In this document: in pieces, positions 1-6,000 of the stretch
Layout: the number at the start of each line of letters is the position of its first letter
Numbering within the stretch: position 1 is the stretch's first letter
NCBI GenBank assembly: GCA_014728565.1
Contig: WJLK01000126.1
Coordinates: 1 to 6,701 of the forward strand
Length of the DNA stretch: 6,701 nt
Direction of reading: 5' to 3'
From: Candidatus Pacearchaeota archaeon
GTDB taxonomy: Archaea > Nanobdellota > Nanobdellia > Pacearchaeales > GW2011-AR1
Position numbers and translations under genes: made by a program
Notes under the pieces: model-generated
What the model saw: only the letters and a program-made list of their open reading frames with translations
Database searches by the model: none
Told to the model about the DNA's origin: nothing

Positions 1-3000
1 CAGATAATATACAAGTTGATGTTAGTATGAGTTTAGGAAATAATGTTAGTGTCTGCAGGAATTTAAGTGATGCAGGAGATGTTTATGTGCAAAATGCAAG
101 TATTAATCAGTATGAAAATGAGGATTGTATTGTGATAACTGGTGAGAATATAACTTTTGATGGTAATGGGCATAGTATAACTTCTATATACAATCAGTCT
201 GGAATTTATAGTGATCAGTTTAATACAACAATTAAGAATTGTAATGTGAGTATGGGAAGTTATGGTGACGGCAGTAATGGAATAGAATTTAATAGTGCAA
301 ATGATTCTTATATTTTTAATAATACTGTTAATAATAATGGACAGGGTATTTATCTACAAAATACTTATTATAATCAAATAATCAGTAATACAGCAAATGA
401 TAATTATATTAGTAGTATGGCTATTGGATCAGGGATTTTTCTACCTGGAAGTAATAGTAATAATCTTTCAGGAAATACTATTAATTTTAATGAAATAGGT
501 ATTGATGAATCTGGAGGTAATAATTTAATTTCAAATAACACCTTAGATTATAATACTGATTATGGTATGTCTATTAGTAACAATTGTACTTTAATAGGAA
601 ATATTATTAAAAATACTGGCAATGTTTTTGGAACAGCAATTTCTGTTTCTATGCATAATGAATTAATAAACAATACAATAGAAAATTGTACATCTACATG
701 TTTGGAGTTATCTTCTGGAGGTAATAATTTAATTAAGGGAGGGATCGTAAATAATTCAGATGAAACCCTTGTTGTTATTGCCGGAGATTCTGATAATAAT
801 ATTTTTCAAGACCTAATATTAATTGGTGCAACATTAGATGATGTAGGTTTATTAAGCAATTCAATAAATAACACATTTATTAATGTAAGTTATGATATTT
901 CAAAAGAAAATATTGCTTCTGGAAGTGAATTAATCAGAAAATGGTATTATCAGGCTTATGTTAATGATACAGATGGAAGTGCTGTTAGTGGAGCAACAGT
1001 TGCTGGCTATAATGTAACAGGTACAGAGGAGTTTAATTTACTGACTAATGACAGTGGATGGATTAGTAGAACAGAGATTACAGAGTATTATAATAGTGCA
1101 GGAACTCGATATTATTACAGTAATTATAGTTTAAATGCTTCGAAGAATGGTTATGGAACAGATGAGCATAGTTTGAATATTAGTATAACTCAGAATAAGT
1201 TAGATGATGTGTTTACTCTTAATCTAACCCTGAACATAACACAGGTAATTTCAATAAATGAATCTGATGTTACAGGAGGACAGGTAGCTCGTGGAGAAAA
1301 TGTTACTATAAATGCAACAATAGTTAATGCAACTATTGTTGATAAAGTCTGGGTGAAATTCTGGGAAACTGTAATTGGAGGCAATGTAATATGGCAGGGA
1401 TTTTTGAATTTCATAAGTGGAAATTTATGGTCAGTGACTACTATTGAGACTAATTTCACCTGGAACCTTGGACAGATAAATTACACTGTTTATGCAAATG
1501 ATACCCTTGGACAGGAGGTTAATGAATCTGGGAATTTTACGATGGTTGAGGGTTATAATGTTACAGGGTGTGGTGAGTTTGGAGAGGCGAATGGTTATTA
1601 TACTTTGATGAATGATATAACTGGAATATCTGGAACATGTTTTAATATTACTGCTGAGAATATCACCCTGGATTTAAATAACTATAATATAACTGGTGAT
1701 GATTCAGGAACAGATTATGGTGTTTTTACAAATTCAAGTGAGACAACTGTAAAGCATGGAGAAATCTATGATTTTTATTCTGGAATTTACAGTATTGGGA
1801 ATAACGGAGTGATTTATAATAACTCTATTAAGAAAAATAATTATTATGGTGTTTATCTTTCTGGAGAGCATAATAATGTAAGTAGCAATAATATTAGTGA
1901 TAATATAAATTCTGGAGGTGACAAGGCTTATGGAATCTACATTACTGGAAATTATAATAATCTGAGTTATAATTATTATACTTGTAATGAAGGAGAGAAT
2001 GGAGTAAATAACTATGGATATGGTGTATATTCTAATGGGAATTTTACGATTCTTGATAGTGAAAAATCTATAGACCATACCCCTCCTTATGGAATGCTTA
2101 ATTCTTTTGGTTATGGAATTTATATTAATTCAAGTAATAATACTTTAGTAAATGTAACTTCAAATTTAAACAAAGAACAAGGAATTACCATATTTTCAGG
2201 TTCAGATAATTCCTTGATAAATATAACTGCAAATTCAAATGATGAATATGGAATTCATATTTCATCAAGTTCTAACAATGTTCTTCAAAATATAATTACA
2301 AATTCAAATAATCCTTATGGATTTTATGTTTCTTCATCATCTTATATGAGTTTAGATAATATCACAGCAAATTTTAATGTCTATGGAGTTTATCTTGATA
2401 CTATTAATCATAGTGATTTTACAAATATAACAACAATTCTTAACTCTGGAACTGGAGTCTACTCAGTATCTGATCATTGTGTTTTTGAGAATATAATTTC
2501 TAACTCCAGCGCCGATTGGGGATTATATTTAATTAATAGTTTGAATAACTCAATTAAAAAGGTTTTTATTTGGAATTCTTCTTTTCTTACAAGTAGTTCT
2601 GGATTTCATGTCGAGGAAAGTTCAAATAACACAATTGAAAACGGTTATGTAAATAAATCAGGAAATCATGGAATAAAAATATATTCTTTTGGAGGTCCTG
2701 AATCTTCAAACAATCTAATTCAGGATATGTGGATAGATAATACCGAAGGAGAGGATGTTTATTTTGAGACTATTAATGCTGGTTCTGCCTGTTTGAATAA
2801 TACTTTTTTGAATGTTAGTTTTGACAGTACAAATGTTAGTTTTAATAACAACACTGATGGAGGTAAAATGGAGTTGATAAGAAAATGGTATTATCAGGCT
2901 TATGTTAATGACAGCAATGGAAATGATGTTTCAGGTGCAAATGTAAGTGCTTATAATGCAACAGGAAGTGAGGAATTCAATGTTCTTACAAATTCAAGTG

Positions 3001-6000
3001 GCTGGATAAATATGACTAATATTACAGATTACAGACATTATTATGAAAGTGGAGAAGAAATAACTTATTATAGTAATTATACCTTGAATGCGAGCAAAAC
3101 AGGTTATGTTAATGGCAGTCATGAGTTAAATGTGACTCTGAATGAGAACAAGTTAGATGATGTGTTTACTCTTAATTCTACACTTAATATAACTCAGGTA
3201 ATTACAATTAATGAATCTGGAACTACCGGAGGACAAGTAGTTCGTGGAGAAAATGTAACTATAAATGCAACAATAGTTAATGCAACTATTGTTGATAGTG
3301 TCTGGGTAAAAATATGGGACACAATTGTTGGAGGGGCTGTTGCATGGCAAGGATTTTTAAACTTTATTTCAGGCAATCTTTGGAGTTTGACTGTCAGTGC
3401 TAGTTGGAAATGGCCAGTAGGTATTGCTAATTATACAATTTTTGTAAATGATACAATAGGGCAAGAAGAAAATATGAGTGGGAATCTTACAGTTTTGGAA
3501 AATTATAATGTTACCACATGCGGAAAACTTGGACAGGTAAATGGTTATTATACTTTGATGAATGATATAACTGGAATATCTGGAACATGTTTTAATATTA
3601 CTGCTGATAATGTTACACTTGACTGTCAGAATAATAGACTTACAGGGTCCTTAGATGGAATAGGAATTGCTTCTGAAAAAACAAGAAATATAACCGTCAT
3701 GGACTGCTTAATAAAAAATTTCAGTCAGGGAGTTCATATAAATTCTGTTAATAATAGTTTTTTTGATAATCTTACAATAACAGATAATAACGGAGATTAT
3801 TCAGGGATTTATTCAGTGTTCTCTAATTATAATAAAATAGTTGATTCAAATATCAGTATAAATAAAGGCAATAATAATTCTGGAATTTTCATGTATAATT
3901 CTGATTATAATGATATTGAGAATAATACTTTTAATGAAAACATAATCACTTTCAGTGGAGGAGGTGTTGTTTATTATAATGAAGGAGGTGTGGTAAATTT
4001 CAACAGCAATTCATCTAATAATAATTTTAAAAATAATATCTTAAACAAAAATAATATTTCTACAATTGGTTCTTCAGTAGATATTTATGGGGGAGGAGTG
4101 ATTGGAATTTATGATTCTTCAGATAATAACAGTTTTATTAATATAACTCTCTTTGAAAATAATGTAACAGCAAGCAATAATCTTCGTGGAGGAGGCATAT
4201 TCGGAGTTTATAATTCTAGTCAAAATAGTTTTATTAATCTAACTTTCTCAGAAAACAATCTAGATGTAACAGATAGATTGTATGGAGGAGGGATTTTAGG
4301 ATTAGCATCTAAATCAAAAAATAATGTTTTGAGAAATATAAAAATAGATAACAGTGATATTGATTATTCTTATAGGTTCTGGGGAGGAGGTATTCTAGGA
4401 GTTTATGATTCTGGTTATAATAACATTAATTATATAACTGTTGAATACAGTGATGTATATGTTTCTGATAGAATTTACGGATCTGGAATACTTGGATTTA
4501 GAGAATCAGAAAATATTAATATAAGCCATAGTATAATCTCTGCAAATAATCTTTCTTGTACTGATATACAGGGCTCAGGTATTATTGGAGGGCATGCTAC
4601 AGATGATAATTGCAATATCACTTTTGTTAATAGTACTCTGATGGATAATAAAGTAGAGACTAGCAGCTATATAAGAGGGGGAGGAATAGCAGGAACAAGA
4701 AGTATTTCAGGAATCACGTTTATAGATACAGTTGCAACTAGTAATAATGTAACAATAGGAGGTTATCTTTATGGAGGAGGTATTCTTGGATTTAAAGGAA
4801 GTACTAACTATAATAATACCTTTTACAAGAGTACTCTGACTGATAATTATATTTCTGTAAGTGGAACTCTTTCTGGAGGAGCTGTTGTTGGAGTTTATGG
4901 ATGTTATAACACTAATATTTCAGATATAGTTATAAGAAATAATTCTATTTCAAAATCAAATTCTGGAGTTCTAGGTTTTTATGATTTAGATTATAGTTTT
5001 ATTGCAAAGGGAGAGATAAACTATTCAGATGAGAATTTAATAACAGCAAAGCAGTCTAATAATAATATCTTCAGAGGTTTATTATTAATTAATGCAACTA
5101 AAAATAATACCTATCTAACTGATACATCTACAAACAATACTCTTTTGAATATTAGTTATTCTGGAAAAGAAAATATTGCTTCTGGAAGTGAATTAATCAG
5201 AAAATGGTATTATCAGGCTTATGTTAATGACAGCAATGGCAGTGGCATTCCTAATGTCAATATTTATGCTTATAATAAAACAGGAAGTGAGGAGTTCAAT
5301 ATTCTTACTAATTCAAGTGGTTGGATTAATCAAACTGAAATAACAGAGTATATTAATAATGGAACACTTAAAATATATTCCTCTAATTATACCTTGAATG
5401 CGAGCAAAACAGGTTATGTTAATGGCAGTCATGAGTTAAATGTGACTTTTACTGGAAATAAACTGGATGATTATTTTACACTGGCCTATGGAAATAATGC
5501 TCCAAACATAACCTATGTTTCATCTATTTCAAATACAAATCCAGTTGAGGATAGTTTTGTAGGTGTTAAGTTTAATGTCAGTGTTTATGATGTTGACGGA
5601 GTTGATGATATCAATGATTCCAGTATTAGAGCTAATTTTACTAGGGCAGGTGAAGCTATTAGGGAGAATTCAAGCTGCATGGAAATAAGTGGTGAGAATA
5701 CAAGTTTTATTCAGAATTATTCCTGTGTTATAAAGATGTGGTATTGGGATGAAAATGGAGAGTGGAATGTAACAGTATATGCAGAAGATAACAGTCAGGA
5801 ATCAGCAATAAATGATTCCATTTATTTTCAGTATAATTTGTTACAGGCTATTAAGATATCTCCGGATTATATAAGTTTTAATGTAACAATAGGAACTATA
5901 AATCAGACTGCAAATGATTTTACTACTTTAAATAATACTGGAAATTATAATGCAACTGGAAACATAGCTATTAAAGCAATTGATATTTATGAACCAGGCG

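Noticed and set aside
1190..1459. Minus-strand open frame of 89 codons opposite B1, with a similar minus-strand frame at 3194-3376 opposite B2
   Set aside because: The two look alike only because B1 and B2 are near-copies on the + strand. Both lie entirely within the long + strand frame, with no promoter or ribosome binding context of their own.
1734..2078. Minus-strand open frame of 114 codons, rich in Ile
   Set aside because: The Ile runs are the complement of AAT/TAT (Asn/Tyr) codons in helix 2. It is a compositional shadow, not a membrane protein.
3153..3350. Minus-strand open frame of 65 codons opposite A2/B2
   Set aside because: It overlaps another minus-strand shadow in a different frame and the real + strand gene. 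It has no recognisable protein features.
4086..4790. Regular GGAGGAGG patches as Shine-Dalgarno sites or G-quadruplexes
   Set aside because: They are the GGA/GGT/GGG Gly codons of the GGG repeat. No start codon with a new frame follows at the right distance, and runs of four G-triplets are absent.
3957..5010. CRISPR-like regular spacing of about 98 bp
   Set aside because: The repeated element is a short degenerate coding motif in frame with the gene, not an identical 24-40-bp repeat with unique spacers.
51..5168. Pectate lyase, alginate epimerase or other enzymatic activity for the beta-helices
   Set aside because: The fold is shared with such enzymes, but I could not find a recognisable catalytic Asp/Arg/Lys cluster. 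The few charged residues do not form a conserved motif between the helices.
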